DNA of 64,000 bases, taken from contig NZ_JALPRD010000004.1 in NCBI RefSeq assembly GCF_023197165.1, positions 186,001-250,000 on the forward strand, in the 5' to 3' direction. Position numbers and translations under genes: made by a program. Under the pieces are notes generated by a model. That model saw nothing but the letters and a program-made list of their open reading frames with translations, made no database searches and had not been told where the DNA came from. Positions 52,525-62,011 of this stretch are shown one piece after another (within the stretch, counting starts at the first letter, position 1; each line of letters begins with the position of its first letter). The DNA is from Sphingopyxis sp. MSC1_008. GTDB taxonomy: Bacteria; Pseudomonadota; Alphaproteobacteria; Sphingomonadales; Sphingomonadaceae.

Positions 52525-54111
52525 TTACCGGCAGACGAAGCTTTCCGCCTCGGTCGTTGCTCCAGATCCCTTATAGTGCGGCGTCTTGGGCCAGGCGCAG
52601 GCCGGCCGCGTCTGAATAGGCTTGGTCGCCAATCCGGCAAAGGCCAGCTTGTCATCCTCATATTTGGTCGCGATCAGGCGTTCGGGCGCGGTGCCCTTCT
52701 CGACCCATTTGTCGAGCGCGCCGAGCATATCGATGCTGCTCGGACCGGTGCCGCCGCCGCAGTGTGCCATGCCAGGTACCATGAAAAGCCGCAGCTGGTC
52801 GGCCCTGCTACCGAGCGACGCGCGCGCAGACTCGAAATAATTGATGGAACTTCCAGCGGGGATCGCCGGATCGTCCCAGCCATGCGACATCAAGAGCTTA
52901 CCGCCGCGCTTCGCGAAAGGCCCCAGATCCGCATCGGTCGCGTCGGTGATGGCAGCCATGCGTTGCTTCGCGGCAGCATAGTCGCGGTCGAGCACGAAGT
53001 TCGCCCGATCCCAGCTCGGGTCGTCATAGACCATGTAGCGAAAAAACTCTTCGGCCATTCCGGGCGCCTGTCCTTTGGGCGCAGTGAACCAGCCCGACCA
53101 TTCGAGTTCGCTGCCGGGCGGGAAGCCCGGCATGATGAGGGTCCCGTCGCGGGTCCGCGTACCTGCGTAAATCGCGCGAAAGGCGTTTACTTCCGGCTTG
53201 GACAGACAGCTCGATCCGGCTCCTGCCTTGCATTTCAGGATCGCCGGGTCGAAGCGACATTTGGCGGGGTTGCCGATCAGGCCGTCCTTTGCGCCGTCGA
53301 GCCCATCGCACTTCTTGATCGCGGCGTCGTGCACCAGCTTCAGCTTCGGCCCGAGTGTATCAACGCCCGGTGAAAGCTGCGCCACCGCACCATTGCGCGC
53401 GAAAGAGGACATCAGCGCGGTCCAGCTGTTCGCCGGCGCGACCGAGACGATCCCGTCATAATCCTCCGGGTAGCGCTGAGCGAGCATCAGCGCATCGCGT
53501 CCCCCGTTGGAACAGCCGAAGAAATAAGAGCGCTTCGCGGGCGAATTATAATAATCGGACACGATCGCCTTGGTGGCAATGGCTCCGACATGATTGGCGC
53601 GATGAGCGAAGTCGATGATCTTTTCCGGCTGGCGGTGGGCCCATTTGGCGCCGTCGGCGGCGTCATGGCCCGCGTCGGTGGACAGGCTCGCATAGCCGTC
53701 ATTGATATGCCTGGTCAGCAAAAGCCCGTCGATGCTCAGGCTGCCATTGAAGCCGCCCCCGCCAAAACCGAGCATCTTCCCGTTCCAATTCGCGGGTAGC
53801 CAGACATGAATCTTGATCTCGGATCCCGCGGCGGGCGAGATGCGCGCTGACAAGCGGCAAATATCGGTCGCCGCCTTGGTGCCGAAGAGACTCGTCGGTG
53901 CCCCGGCTGCAAGGAAATCGGCCTTGTCGATGGACGCGCCGCCCAGCTGGCGTCCCGCGAGCGCCGAGCAGCGATCCTTCCCCGGCGTTGACGGGATGGC
54001 TTGTGCGGCGGCGGGAGGGACGGGCGCCGCAGGCGCACCGAACATTGCGACCGCCCCCGCAGAGACGCCAGCAAGCGATAGTCCGACAAGCTTCAAGGTC
54101 TTTGTGCCCAT
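52525..54111 (-). CDS. Tannase/feruloyl esterase family protein, secreted (copy 2)
   Basis: 528 aa from ATG 54111 (AGAGAGGA upstream). Signal peptide LVGLSLAGVSAGAVAMFGAPAAPVPPAAAQA. Family motifs: RISPAAGSEIKIHVWLPANWNGKMLGFGGGGF, nucleophile Ser201 in FGCSNGGRDALMLAQRYPEDYDGIVSVAPANSW, LLMSHGWDDPAIPAGSS, VPGMAHCGGGTGPSSID, and a final PACAWPKTPHYKGSG. It is clearly paralogous to 35413-37008 and 56133-57713, each with its own operator, so three tannase-type esterases respond to the same signal, probably with different acyl or positional specificity. Confidence 0.92.
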   Translation of the reverse strand: MGTKTLKLVGLSLAGVSAGAVAMFGAPAAPVPPAAAQAIPSTPGKDRCSALAGRQLGGASIDKADFLAAGAPTSLFGTKAATDICRLSARISPAAGSEIKIHVWLPANWNGKMLGFGGGGFNGSLSIDGLLLTRHINDGYASLSTDAGHDAADGAKWAHRQPEKIIDFAHRANHVGAIATKAIVSDYYNSPAKRSYFFGCSNGGRDALMLAQRYPEDYDGIVSVAPANSWTALMSSFARNGAVAQLSPGVDTLGPKLKLVHDAAIKKCDGLDGAKDGLIGNPAKCRFDPAILKCKAGAGSSCLSKPEVNAFRAIYAGTRTRDGTLIMPGFPPGSELEWSGWFTAPKGQAPGMAEEFFRYMVYDDPSWDRANFVLDRDYAAAKQRMAAITDATDADLGPFAKRGGKLLMSHGWDDPAIPAGSSINYFESARASLGSRADQLRLFMVPGMAHCGGGTGPSSIDMLGALDKWVEKGTAPERLIATKYEDDKLAFAGLATKPIQTRPACAWPKTPHYKGSGATTEAESFVCR

Positions 54112-54194
54112 TTGATTTCCTCTCTCCGCCGGCGCCACAAGCCACAGACGCGGCGGGTCGCTCATTATGCGGCTTATATTCCCCGCTCCTACTT

Positions 54195-54214
54195 TGCAAT
54201 CAGTTCTGCTCGTA
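54195..54214. promoter_or_regulatory. Candidate operator for tannase-family copy 2
   Basis: TGCAATCAGTTCTGCTCGTA with AGTT following. On the minus strand CTGATT is followed 17 bases later by AATATA, a good -10. It is 83 bp from ATG 54111. Confidence 0.7.
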
Positions 54215-54352
54215 AGTTCCATAGAGTTCGAGACGCGGCACACGCGTCGATATACATCGGTGGCCGTCCGGCGCTGCCCGCGTTCCCTTGCTTTGTGCGA
54301 TTGATCGAAGGCTGCCGGGCTTATGACAGCGGCCGTGCCCGTTTTGTTGACA

Positions 54353-54372
54353 TCCAGTCAGCTATGTTCGTA
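54353..54372. promoter_or_regulatory. Weak candidate operator for the carboxylesterase at 54435
   Basis: TCCAGTCAGCTATGTTCGTA: left arm AGTCA exact, right arm poor. Accepted mainly because it lies 62 bp before ATG 54435, the usual spacing. Confidence 0.45.
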
Positions 54373-54434
54373 TCTTCGATCTTGGACGCGGCGCGGCGCA
54401 GCTTGCGGACCGTCAATTCGCGGGAGGGTTTTCA

Positions 54435-56018
54435 ATGTCCGATTTTCTTGATCGCCGGTCCTTTGCGTCCGGCGCGCTGGCGGCGGGCTTGCTGACCGCC
54501 ATGCCCGCGGCTGCCGCGCCGCCCGGTCCGGTGGCAAAGACGCGCCAAGGACATGCACGCGGCTTCGTACGCAACGGCGCCGCTGTTTTTCTCGGGCTTC
54601 GTTATGGCGCCGACACCTCCGGCGCCCGCAGGTTCCGTCCCCCCGCACCGCCACCGGCGTGGCGTGGGGTTCGCGATGCCACCAAACCGGGACAAAGGGC
54701 GCCGCAGTCACCCAGTCCAGTCGTGCGGCATCCGATTGTCGACTATTTTGCCGGGAACCGGACCGACGAGATCATCGCGATGCCCGAGCGGATCGGGGAA
54801 GATTGTCTCGTCGCCAATGTGGTCACACCAGCCGTCGATCGCGGCCGCCGTCCGGTGATGGTCTATATCCACGGCGGGGGTTTCGCGAGCGGCACCGGCC
54901 TCGTGGCAACGTTGGGAGACCGCTTTGCCGTCGAGGAGGATGTCGTTCTCGTCACGCTCAACCACCGCCTTGGTGCGCTCGGCTATATGTATCTGGGAGG
55001 CGTCTCGTCGGATTTCGCGGTCGGCAATCCGGGCATGCTCGATCTCGTTGCCGCACTGCGCTGGGTCCGCGACAATATTGCCGCCTTTGGGGGCGATCCC
55101 GCGAAAGTCACGGTTTTCGGGGAGTCCGGCGGGGGCGTCAAGATCGGGCTGCTCCTGGGCATGCCGCAGGCGCAAGGGCTGTTTTGCGGGGCTATCATCC
55201 AGAGCGGCCTCTATCCCGATCCGGTGGCACCGGCGGAGGCGACGATGCGGACGCGCGCCTTCATGGACCGCGTCGGCGCCGCCGACGTCGCGGCGCTTCA
55301 GACGCTGCCGTTTGAAAAATTCGTTGGACCGAATATGCCCGGCAACCTGCCCGTGGCGGACGCCCGCTCCCTTGCGCCAAACCCCTGGGCGAAGGCGCCC
55401 GAGACCGCCGCCAGCATCCCGCTCGTCATCGGCTATTGCAAGGACGAGTTGACATTATTCGCCCTCGCCAGGCCGGACTTGTTCAAGCTCGCCTGGCCCG
55501 ATGTCGCCGGCCGCCTGTCGGCCGATGATTTGGGCGTTCCGGCCGATGCGGCCGAAGCGATTGTTGCGGCTTATCGCGCCGCCTTCCCCCACGACACGCC
55601 CTCGGACAGCTACTTCCGGATCAGCTCCGATGCGAGCTTTGGCCGTGCGATGGTGACGATGGCCGATCGCAAGGCGAAGCAGCGCCCTCCCGTCTATTTC
55701 TATCGAATGGAGCTGGACACCAAGCTCCCGCCCGGCTTGCGCGCGATGCACACTGCGGAGCTTCCGCTGACTATCGGGTTGAGCCCGCGGCCCGAGGCCG
55801 ATGCGCTGACAAAACAAATTTCAGGCGCATGGGCCGCCTTCGCGAGGACGGGAAACCCCAACCATGCTGCGATGCCGATGTGGCGTCCTTACGACACGTC
55901 TGGCGCCGAATGCATGATCTTCGACCGCTCCGTCAGGAGCGGCCCCGATCCGCAGGCGGCACCTCGCGCCTTGCTCTACGCGGCGCTCGCAAACCGGAAA
56001 CAATATAATCCGCTGTGA
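54435..56018 (+). CDS. Type-B carboxylesterase, Tat-exported
   Basis: 527 aa, GGGAGGG upstream of ATG 54435. Tat-like signal LDRRSFASGALAAGLLTAMPAAAA. Motifs: VFLGLRYGADTSGARRFRPPAPP, GEDCLVANVVTP, HGGGFASGTG, nucleophile Ser231 in FGESGGGVKIGLLLGMP (GESGG in place of GESAG), MHTAELPLTIGLSP with the catalytic His. It sits among three other esterases and probably removes acyl groups in the periplasm. Third type-B carboxylesterase of the window. Confidence 0.9.
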   Translation: MSDFLDRRSFASGALAAGLLTAMPAAAAPPGPVAKTRQGHARGFVRNGAAVFLGLRYGADTSGARRFRPPAPPPAWRGVRDATKPGQRAPQSPSPVVRHPIVDYFAGNRTDEIIAMPERIGEDCLVANVVTPAVDRGRRPVMVYIHGGGFASGTGLVATLGDRFAVEEDVVLVTLNHRLGALGYMYLGGVSSDFAVGNPGMLDLVAALRWVRDNIAAFGGDPAKVTVFGESGGGVKIGLLLGMPQAQGLFCGAIIQSGLYPDPVAPAEATMRTRAFMDRVGAADVAALQTLPFEKFVGPNMPGNLPVADARSLAPNPWAKAPETAASIPLVIGYCKDELTLFALARPDLFKLAWPDVAGRLSADDLGVPADAAEAIVAAYRAAFPHDTPSDSYFRISSDASFGRAMVTMADRKAKQRPPVYFYRMELDTKLPPGLRAMHTAELPLTIGLSPRPEADALTKQISGAWAAFARTGNPNHAAMPMWRPYDTSGAECMIFDRSVRSGPDPQAAPRALLYAALANRKQYNPL

Positions 56019-56048
56019 GGGCGGAGGCAGAACAAACCCCCTTCATGT

Positions 56049-56068
56049 AACAATCAGTTTTGACTGTT
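56049..56068. promoter_or_regulatory. Candidate operator/promoter of tannase-family copy 3
   Basis: AACAATCAGTTTTGACTGTT, a near-consensus copy. TTGACT (56060-56065) is followed 17 bases later by TAGCTA (56083-56088), giving a plausible promoter. It is 64 bp before ATG 56133. Confidence 0.8.
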
Positions 56069-56132
56069 TTGTTGAGCGCGGCTAGCTAGGGGCAGTAGCC
56101 CGTGCCAGGTGCGGGAACGACGGGAGAATGAG

Positions 56133-57713
56133 ATGAAGGGCAAGCTGTTACCGGTCGCCGGCGCCGCGCTCGTCGGAGCGATGAGCTTTCCACTTGGCCT
56201 CGGCGCGTCGGCTGTCCCGACGTCTGCCGACGCGCGAGAGAGCGCCGGACCTGAACAAAGGGTCGCTGATCCAGCAGGCAGCTGCCACCGCCTGGTCGGC
56301 CGCCAGCTTGGCGGCGCGCTGGTCGAGACGACCGAATTCGTTCCTGCCGGTTCGGCGCTGGCGCCGATCATGACGAAGAACAGCCCCGAATTCTGCCGCG
56401 TCTCGGCGCATATCTCGCCTGTTGCCGGCTCGAAGATCAAGATCCAGCTGTGGTTGCCATCCCGCTGGAACGGAAAATTCTTCGGCTATGGGGGCGGCGG
56501 CTTCGAGGGCAGCTACATGATTGCCAACATCGTTCTGCGGCGGCCGGTGCGCGAGGGATTTGCTGCCGTGGTGACCGACGCGGGCCATGATCTCGCGCCG
56601 GACCAGAAATGGGCAATCGGCCAGCCGGAAAAAGTCACCGATTTCGGTCATCGCGCCAACCATCTGGGTGCCGTCGTGGCGAAGGCCGTCGTGACCGATT
56701 ATTACGGCACACCTGCGACGCATGGCTATTTTCACGGATGTTCGAACGGCGGACGCGATGCGCTCATGCTCGCACAACGTTATCCCGAGGATTATGATGC
56801 GATCGCGGTGGGCGCACCCGCGAACAGTTTCACTGCGCGAATGGCGGCCTTCTCGCAAATGGGCGCCGACTTCAACGGCGCCGCCGGCCAAACGCTGGTG
56901 CCGAAGCTCAAACTTCTGAACGAGGCCGCCATCGCCAGCTGCGACGCCGACGATGGCGTGAAGGATGGTTTGATCGGACGTCCGAACAGGTGCCGGTTCG
57001 ACCCGGCGGAATTGCTTTGCAAGTCGGGCGCCACCGAAGCCTGCCTTTCCAAGCCAGAGGTCGCACTCGCCAGATCGCTGTACCGCGGAACATTTGGCCG
57101 CGACGGGAAGCTCATCATGTCGGGATTTGCAGCCGGCAGCGAGCTTGGATGGGCCCCTCCCCCCGCGGCGGAGAATATGGGAACGGCCTTCTACCGCTAT
57201 CTGATGTACGAAAATCCGGCATGGTCGCCCGACAGCTTCGTGCTCGATCGCGATTTCGCTGCGGGACGAAAGAAGCTGGGACCGGTCCTCGACGCGACCG
57301 ATCCCGACTTGCGTCCCTTCCTGCGCCGAGGGGGCAAGCTCCTGATGTACCATGGCTGGGACGATACCGCGATCCCGCCGGGGAATTCGCTTCACTATTA
57401 CGACCAGGTCGTGAAGACCGTCGGCAAGAAATATGCCGGGAATGTTCGGTTATTCATGCTGCCGGGCGTCTCGCATTGCGGCCAGGGGAAAGGGCCCGAC
57501 GAAGTGGATTATGCCGCCGCCCTCGACAGGTGGACCCAAAGCGGCGTCGCACCTGACCGTCTGATCGCGGCAAAGCACGACAACCGGATCGCCTTCTTCT
57601 CTGAAATGCCGACCAAGGTCCTGCAGACCCGCCCGGCATGCGCGTGGCCGAAGGCTGCGCGGTACAAAGGAGCGGGTTCGACGGACGACGCGGCCAGTTT
57701 CGAATGTCGATGA
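56133..57713 (+). CDS. Tannase/feruloyl esterase family protein, secreted (copy 3)
   Basis: 526 aa from ATG 56133 (GGGAGAATGAG upstream). Signal peptide in the first ~30 residues (LLPVAGAALVGAMSFPLGLGAS). Same architecture as the other two: HISPVAGSKIKIQLWLPSRWNGKFFGYGGGGFEGSYM, nucleophile Ser204 in HGCSNGGRDALMLAQRYPEDYDAIAVGAPANSF, LLMYHGWDDTAIPPGNS, LPGVSHCGQGKGPDEVD, PACAWPKAARYKGAGS. Closest by eye to copy 1. Convergent with the GH2 gene; a stem-loop separates them. Confidence 0.92.
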   Translation: MKGKLLPVAGAALVGAMSFPLGLGASAVPTSADARESAGPEQRVADPAGSCHRLVGRQLGGALVETTEFVPAGSALAPIMTKNSPEFCRVSAHISPVAGSKIKIQLWLPSRWNGKFFGYGGGGFEGSYMIANIVLRRPVREGFAAVVTDAGHDLAPDQKWAIGQPEKVTDFGHRANHLGAVVAKAVVTDYYGTPATHGYFHGCSNGGRDALMLAQRYPEDYDAIAVGAPANSFTARMAAFSQMGADFNGAAGQTLVPKLKLLNEAAIASCDADDGVKDGLIGRPNRCRFDPAELLCKSGATEACLSKPEVALARSLYRGTFGRDGKLIMSGFAAGSELGWAPPPAAENMGTAFYRYLMYENPAWSPDSFVLDRDFAAGRKKLGPVLDATDPDLRPFLRRGGKLLMYHGWDDTAIPPGNSLHYYDQVVKTVGKKYAGNVRLFMLPGVSHCGQGKGPDEVDYAAALDRWTQSGVAPDRLIAAKHDNRIAFFSEMPTKVLQTRPACAWPKAARYKGAGSTDDAASFECR

Positions 57714-57762
57714 CGGCAGCCAACGCCCGAAGGTGAAACTGTCGCCACCGAGGGGTTCGATG

Positions 57763-57786
57763 CCCTGTCGTCTTTCGACGACAGGG
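57763..57786. terminator. Stem-loop between convergent tannase copy 3 and GH2 genes
   Basis: Perfect 10-bp inverted repeat CCCTGTCGTC (57763-57772) / GACGACAGGG (57777-57786) with TTTC loop. No T-run, so termination is probable rather than certain. Confidence 0.55.
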
Positions 57787-57815
57787 TCGTGCCGCCCGGC
57801 GATCCGCCTGCAGGG

Positions 57816-60416
57816 TCAGCCGAGCCGCACGACGACGGCATCGCCCTTCAGGCCGGGGCTTGTAACCTTCACGATCGCGCTCCCGCGTTTATGCCCGGGC
57901 TGAACGATCGCCAGCGCCTCGCCGTGGAATGTCAGCGTATTCGGGTCGCTGAAGCTCTTCAGTCCGCGCGGATTGGCTGATCCGGTCGCCCTGAGCCTGC
58001 CTTCGCCTTCGAGCGAGAAGGTCAGCGCAATCTGGGCGTCGGGCACCTTCCGGCCCTTTTCATCGAGAACTTCGGCATGGATATAGGCCAGATCGTTTGG
58101 CGATGCGGCGATGGCCGAACGCTCGGCCCGGAGCCTGACGCGCGCCGGAGCACCGACCGTTTCCAGCCGTTTGCGTCCGATCTCGATACCGCCGCGATAC
58201 GCCACCGCGATCAACTCGCCGGGTGCAAACGGGACGTCGAAGCTTGCCGTCAGCTTGTCGCCCGGCGTGGCGACGGACTTGCGGCCGAATTCGCTGCCGT
58301 TCAGCAGCAACCGCACCTCGTCACCCGATGTATAGGCCCGGACGGTCATCGGCACGTCGCCGCGTTCGCCCCAAGTCCAGCTTTCCAGTTCGTCGGGCCA
58401 ACCCCAGCTCGATTCCCGCTCATAGGTCCCCGCCGGGGTCGGACGTTGCACGAGAAGTTCGAGCGGACTCCTGCCCCACAAAACGTCGCGGTAGAGGCCT
58501 TGTGGCTTCCGCCGGCCGAGAATGTCGATCTCGCCGCAGCCTGCGATGTAGGCCGGGTAATCCCAGAGAAAGATCGAACCGAAATCCATTCGCGGCGGTG
58601 GGTTCGGCTTGAGTTCCGACGAACCAGCTCCCACCTCCCCGAGATAGTCGATCCCGGACCAGACGAACTCGCCCAGCAGCCAGGGATTGGCTTCGGCCTT
58701 GCGCCAGCCATCGTGAATATCCCGCGCATATTGCTCGGTCGACATGATGATCATGTCCGGATAGCGCTCATGCTCCTTTTCGTATGAGAGCAGCTGGTAA
58801 TTATAGCCCACCACGTCGATACTGCGCCGCGCGGGCTCGCCGTTCGCGCCCGTCGGGCCGTTGATCCCCGCCGTGAGCGGCCGTGAGCGATCGAGAGCCA
58901 GGATCGCCTCGCGCAATTCGGCGGCGATCTCCACGCCGCGCGGGGTGATCCGCTCCTCTATCTCGTTGCCGATGCTCCAGAATATGACGCTGGGGTGGTT
59001 GCGATCCTGACGGATCATCCGTTCGAGGTCGCTTCGCCAATGCTGCTTGAAATGTTTCGAATAATCGTTCGTGCGCCCCTTGGGTTTCTCCCAGACGTCG
59101 AATACCTCGTCGACGACGAGCAGGCCGAGTTCGTCGCAGGCGTCGAGAAACGCTTGCGGAAACATATGATGCCCGAGCCGCACGGCATTATAGCCGTTTC
59201 GCTTGAGCAATTCAGCCTTGCGTCGTTCGGCATGATCGATCGCGACCGCCCCCAATATGCCATGATCGGCATGGATGCAGGCCCCCTTCAACTTCACTGG
59301 CTGACCATTAATGGTCAGGCCGGTCTGCGCCGACACGGCAATCGACCGCACGCCGAAGCGCGCCGAGCATGAGTCGGTGACGCGGCCGCCGGCTATGATC
59401 GACACCTCGGCCGTGTAGAGGTCCGGCCGGTCAGGCGACCACAGGCGTGGCTTGGCCAGCTTGATTGCCACGCTGCTCGCCGCCTTCCCTGCTGCAGGAA
59501 GAATGAGCTTGGCGCGGCCCTGGCCTGCCTTGCGCCCCTTCGCGTCGCGGAGCCGGGCCACGACCTCGATCGGAGCAGCCTCCGCCCGATGATTTTCCAC
59601 CTCGATATCGACCAGCACTTCGGCGGCCGTGCGCGATATCGTCGGGGTCGATACCGCGACGCCCCAAGGCGCGATACGGACCGGCCCCGTGACGGTAAGC
59701 CAGACGTGCCGGTTGATCCCCGAGCCCGAGTACCAGCGCGATGTCTCGCCCTCATTGGCGATGCGGACCGCGAGAATATTGGCGTGGCCCGGCCGCAAAT
59801 GCGGCGTGAGGTCGAAGGCGAAGGCGGCATAGCCATAGACGTTGCTGCCCAGCTTCACCCCGTTCAGCCAGACCTCGGCTTCGCTGAAGGCGCCATCGAA
59901 GCATATCTCGGCGCGCTCGCCGCCGTCCAGGTCGGGCGCGGTAAACATCTTGCGATACCAGCCGATGCCGCCGACGGTCCAGCCCGCGCCCCAGCCGCCG
60001 GCGCTGGCTACCGCATCGAAGGGTCCCACTCTCAAAGGAGGTCCGCCAGGCGTGGCCGCCGGGTAGGTGGGCTGGAACGGATTCTTGCGCTTCGACGGCT
60101 CGGTGGACCAGTTGGCCACGGGCGGTACCCAGGGAGCGGTCGATTTCGGTGCCCCGGGCAAATCCTCGATGCTCCAATCATGCGGCAGCTGCACGGCAGT
60201 CCAGCCGCGGTCGTCGAATCCCGGGCGCTCGCCCCCCTCAACGTCTCCGCGGCAGAACCGCCAGCCGTCGTCGAACAGGAGGGTCCGGGGCCGCCGGGAC
60301 GTGGCGCCGTGCGCAATGCCTGCGGGGGACGCGGCGAAGGCCGCCATGCCGACCCCGGCGGACAGCAGCGCTCGGCGACTGAGACACTGGCCGTCCCGCG
60401 GTTGCATTTTGCTCAT
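57816..60416 (-). CDS. GH2 family beta-glycosidase, Tat-exported
   Basis: 866 aa from ATG 60416, with GGGGAG seven bases upstream; ATG 60440 (GGGAAGG) is an alternative. Twin-arginine signal LSRRALLSAGVGMAAFAASPAGIAHG. GH2 layout: jelly-roll (FDDGWRFCRGD, LPHDWSIEDLP, ICFDGAFSEAEVWLNG), immunoglobulin-like domain, TIM barrel with acid/base Glu485 in SIGNEIEER and nucleophile Glu583 in LLGEFVWSGIDYLGE, then a DUF4982-like domain and a last beta-sandwich (RLRAERSAIAASPNDLAYIHAEVLDEKG). Typical of beta-galactosidases acting on oligosaccharides or glycosides; with the 1-dehydrogenase in mind, beta-D-galactosides or beta-D-fucosides are possible substrates. Confidence 0.9.
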   Translation of the reverse strand: MSKMQPRDGQCLSRRALLSAGVGMAAFAASPAGIAHGATSRRPRTLLFDDGWRFCRGDVEGGERPGFDDRGWTAVQLPHDWSIEDLPGAPKSTAPWVPPVANWSTEPSKRKNPFQPTYPAATPGGPPLRVGPFDAVASAGGWGAGWTVGGIGWYRKMFTAPDLDGGERAEICFDGAFSEAEVWLNGVKLGSNVYGYAAFAFDLTPHLRPGHANILAVRIANEGETSRWYSGSGINRHVWLTVTGPVRIAPWGVAVSTPTISRTAAEVLVDIEVENHRAEAAPIEVVARLRDAKGRKAGQGRAKLILPAAGKAASSVAIKLAKPRLWSPDRPDLYTAEVSIIAGGRVTDSCSARFGVRSIAVSAQTGLTINGQPVKLKGACIHADHGILGAVAIDHAERRKAELLKRNGYNAVRLGHHMFPQAFLDACDELGLLVVDEVFDVWEKPKGRTNDYSKHFKQHWRSDLERMIRQDRNHPSVIFWSIGNEIEERITPRGVEIAAELREAILALDRSRPLTAGINGPTGANGEPARRSIDVVGYNYQLLSYEKEHERYPDMIIMSTEQYARDIHDGWRKAEANPWLLGEFVWSGIDYLGEVGAGSSELKPNPPPRMDFGSIFLWDYPAYIAGCGEIDILGRRKPQGLYRDVLWGRSPLELLVQRPTPAGTYERESSWGWPDELESWTWGERGDVPMTVRAYTSGDEVRLLLNGSEFGRKSVATPGDKLTASFDVPFAPGELIAVAYRGGIEIGRKRLETVGAPARVRLRAERSAIAASPNDLAYIHAEVLDEKGRKVPDAQIALTFSLEGEGRLRATGSANPRGLKSFSDPNTLTFHGEALAIVQPGHKRGSAIVKVTSPGLKGDAVVVRLG

Positions 60417-60585
60417 CACGCTTCTCCCCTGATCATCCATGGCACCTTCCCGGCCGTCTCTTTTGCCGCAGCTGGCCAAGCGGGACCTTTGCTCCCGTAC
60501 GGGGAGGCCGCTTGCCGGACGCAGCAGCACGTGCCGGACGACGGCTGTCGATGCTTGCACGATCCTTCTTGCTATCTCGCATCCT

Positions 60586-60605
60586 TACAGTCAAGTTTGA
60601 CTGTA
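60586..60605. promoter_or_regulatory. Candidate operator, perfect palindrome, between GH2 (-) and FucP-like transporter (+)
   Basis: TACAGTCAAGTTTGACTGTA: arms TACAGTCAA/TTGACTGTA are exactly complementary around a 2-base centre. It is 62 bp from ATG 60668 and 145-169 bp from the possible GH2 starts, so it may serve both. Confidence 0.85.
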
Positions 60606-60667
60606 TATGGATGAGGAATCCGATCCGGCCGGTTGGCCGGGAGGGCTGTTTCGATGGGGAGAAGATC

Positions 60668-61954
60668 ATGGTGACGAAGACTGCCGCGAGGACGCAAAGC
60701 TACGGCAAGGCGCTTGCGCTGCTGGCCACGCTGTTTTTCATGTGGGGGTTCATCAGCGTCATCAACAATACGCTCCTCCCGCACCTGCGCAGCGTGTTCG
60801 ACCTCAATTATACGCAAACCACCTTGATCGAATCGATCTGGTTTATCGCTTATGGGGTTGCTGCCATGCCGGCGGCCTTCCTGATCGAGCGTGTCGGCTA
60901 CAAGAAGGCGATCATCATCGGGCTTGCGGTCATGGCGGTCGGCGCGGCGGGCATGGTGCCGGCGGCGCGATTGACATCCTTCGGCGTCACCCTGGCGTCG
61001 CTCTTCGTGATCGCGAGCGGCATCGCGCTCCTCCAGGTCGCGGCCAACCCCTATGTTGCGGTGATCGGCACGCCCGAGACGTCGGCGTCGCGACTGACGC
61101 TGGTGCAGGCGTTTAATTCGGCGGGCACCTTTTTCGCGCCCTATTTCGGCGGTTATCTGATCCTCAGCCGCACGACGGCGGGCACTAGCCTCGAAGGCGT
61201 CACGCTGACGCTCGAACAGCGGGCGGCGGACGCGCAGGCGACGCAGCTTCCCTATATTCTCGTTGCGCTCATGCTCGTCGGACTCGCGATACTGATCTCC
61301 CGCTCGAGGCTCCCCGAGCTTGGGCAGGACACCCGCCGCGCCAATGCCGAGGAGCGCAAGCGTCTGTCGCTCTGGAAGCACCGGAACCTCGTGTTTGGAT
61401 TGCCGGCGATATTTCTCTACGTCCTCGCCGAGATCGGGGTCGCGAACCTCTTCATCAATTTCGTCTCGCAGCCCGCGATCGGCAATATGACGCAAGCGAC
61501 CGCCGCCAATTATCTCATTCTTCTTTGGATGGGCATGATGCTCGGCCGCTTCGGCGGCAGCTATCTGCTCGCCCGCTTTCCCGAAGGCAATGTGCTGGCC
61601 TGCTTTGCGCTGTTTGCGATGCTGGTGATGATCGCCGCCGCGACGCTGAATGGACCGGCGGCCATGTGGGCGCTTATCCTTGTCGGCCTTGGTCATTCGA
61701 TCATGTTTCCGGCGATCTTCGCGCTCGGTATCAAGGGATTGGGCCCGCTTACCGAAGAAGGGTCGGGATTGCTGGTGACAGCGATCGTCGGTGGCGCGCT
61801 GGTCGTCGTCCAAGGGTGGCTCGCCGACCGATACGGCCTGCAGAACAGCTTCTGGCTCACGGTCGCGTGCGAAGCCTATATTCTGTTCTACGCCCTGTGG
61901 GGCAGCAAGCCGACCCATGGGTTGCCGCCCGAGCGGCTCGATGAACCCGCGTGA
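60668..61954 (+). CDS. FucP/GluP-family sugar MFS transporter
   Basis: 428 aa from ATG 60668 with GGGGAGAAG upstream. About 12 membrane segments. Family signatures: LLATLFFMWGFISVINNTLLPHLRSVFDLNYTQTTLIESIWFIAYGVAAMPAAFLIERVGYKKAI, QVAANPYVAVIGTPETSASRLTLVQAFNSAGTFFAPYFGG and GHSIMFPAIFALGIKGLGPLTEEGSGLLVTAIVGG. Members are H+ symporters for L-fucose, D-glucose or D-galactose; D-fucose or galactose-type sugars would fit the catabolic genes here. Preceded by the most symmetrical operator of the window. Confidence 0.92.
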   Translation: MVTKTAARTQSYGKALALLATLFFMWGFISVINNTLLPHLRSVFDLNYTQTTLIESIWFIAYGVAAMPAAFLIERVGYKKAIIIGLAVMAVGAAGMVPAARLTSFGVTLASLFVIASGIALLQVAANPYVAVIGTPETSASRLTLVQAFNSAGTFFAPYFGGYLILSRTTAGTSLEGVTLTLEQRAADAQATQLPYILVALMLVGLAILISRSRLPELGQDTRRANAEERKRLSLWKHRNLVFGLPAIFLYVLAEIGVANLFINFVSQPAIGNMTQATAANYLILLWMGMMLGRFGGSYLLARFPEGNVLACFALFAMLVMIAAATLNGPAAMWALILVGLGHSIMFPAIFALGIKGLGPLTEEGSGLLVTAIVGGALVVVQGWLADRYGLQNSFWLTVACEAYILFYALWGSKPTHGLPPERLDEPA

Positions 61955-62011
61955 CGGTCGGGTCGGATTTCTCGCTACCGGGCGTCTCATAGGAAGCCCC
62001 GCAGCGACCCG

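Larger units (their letters stand above)
54112..54434. other. Divergent intergenic region with two operator-like sites
   Basis: 323 bp between tannase copy 2 (-) and the carboxylesterase (+). It holds a clear operator at 54195-54214 and a weaker one at 54353-54372, one at the usual distance from each start. No gene seen. Confidence 0.6.

Noticed and set aside
56060..56065. The repeated TTGACT as nothing more than ordinary -35 boxes
   Set aside because: Conservation extends over 20-28 bp in an inverted repeat, including the arm that is not a -35 box, and the 60586 site is a perfect palindrome.
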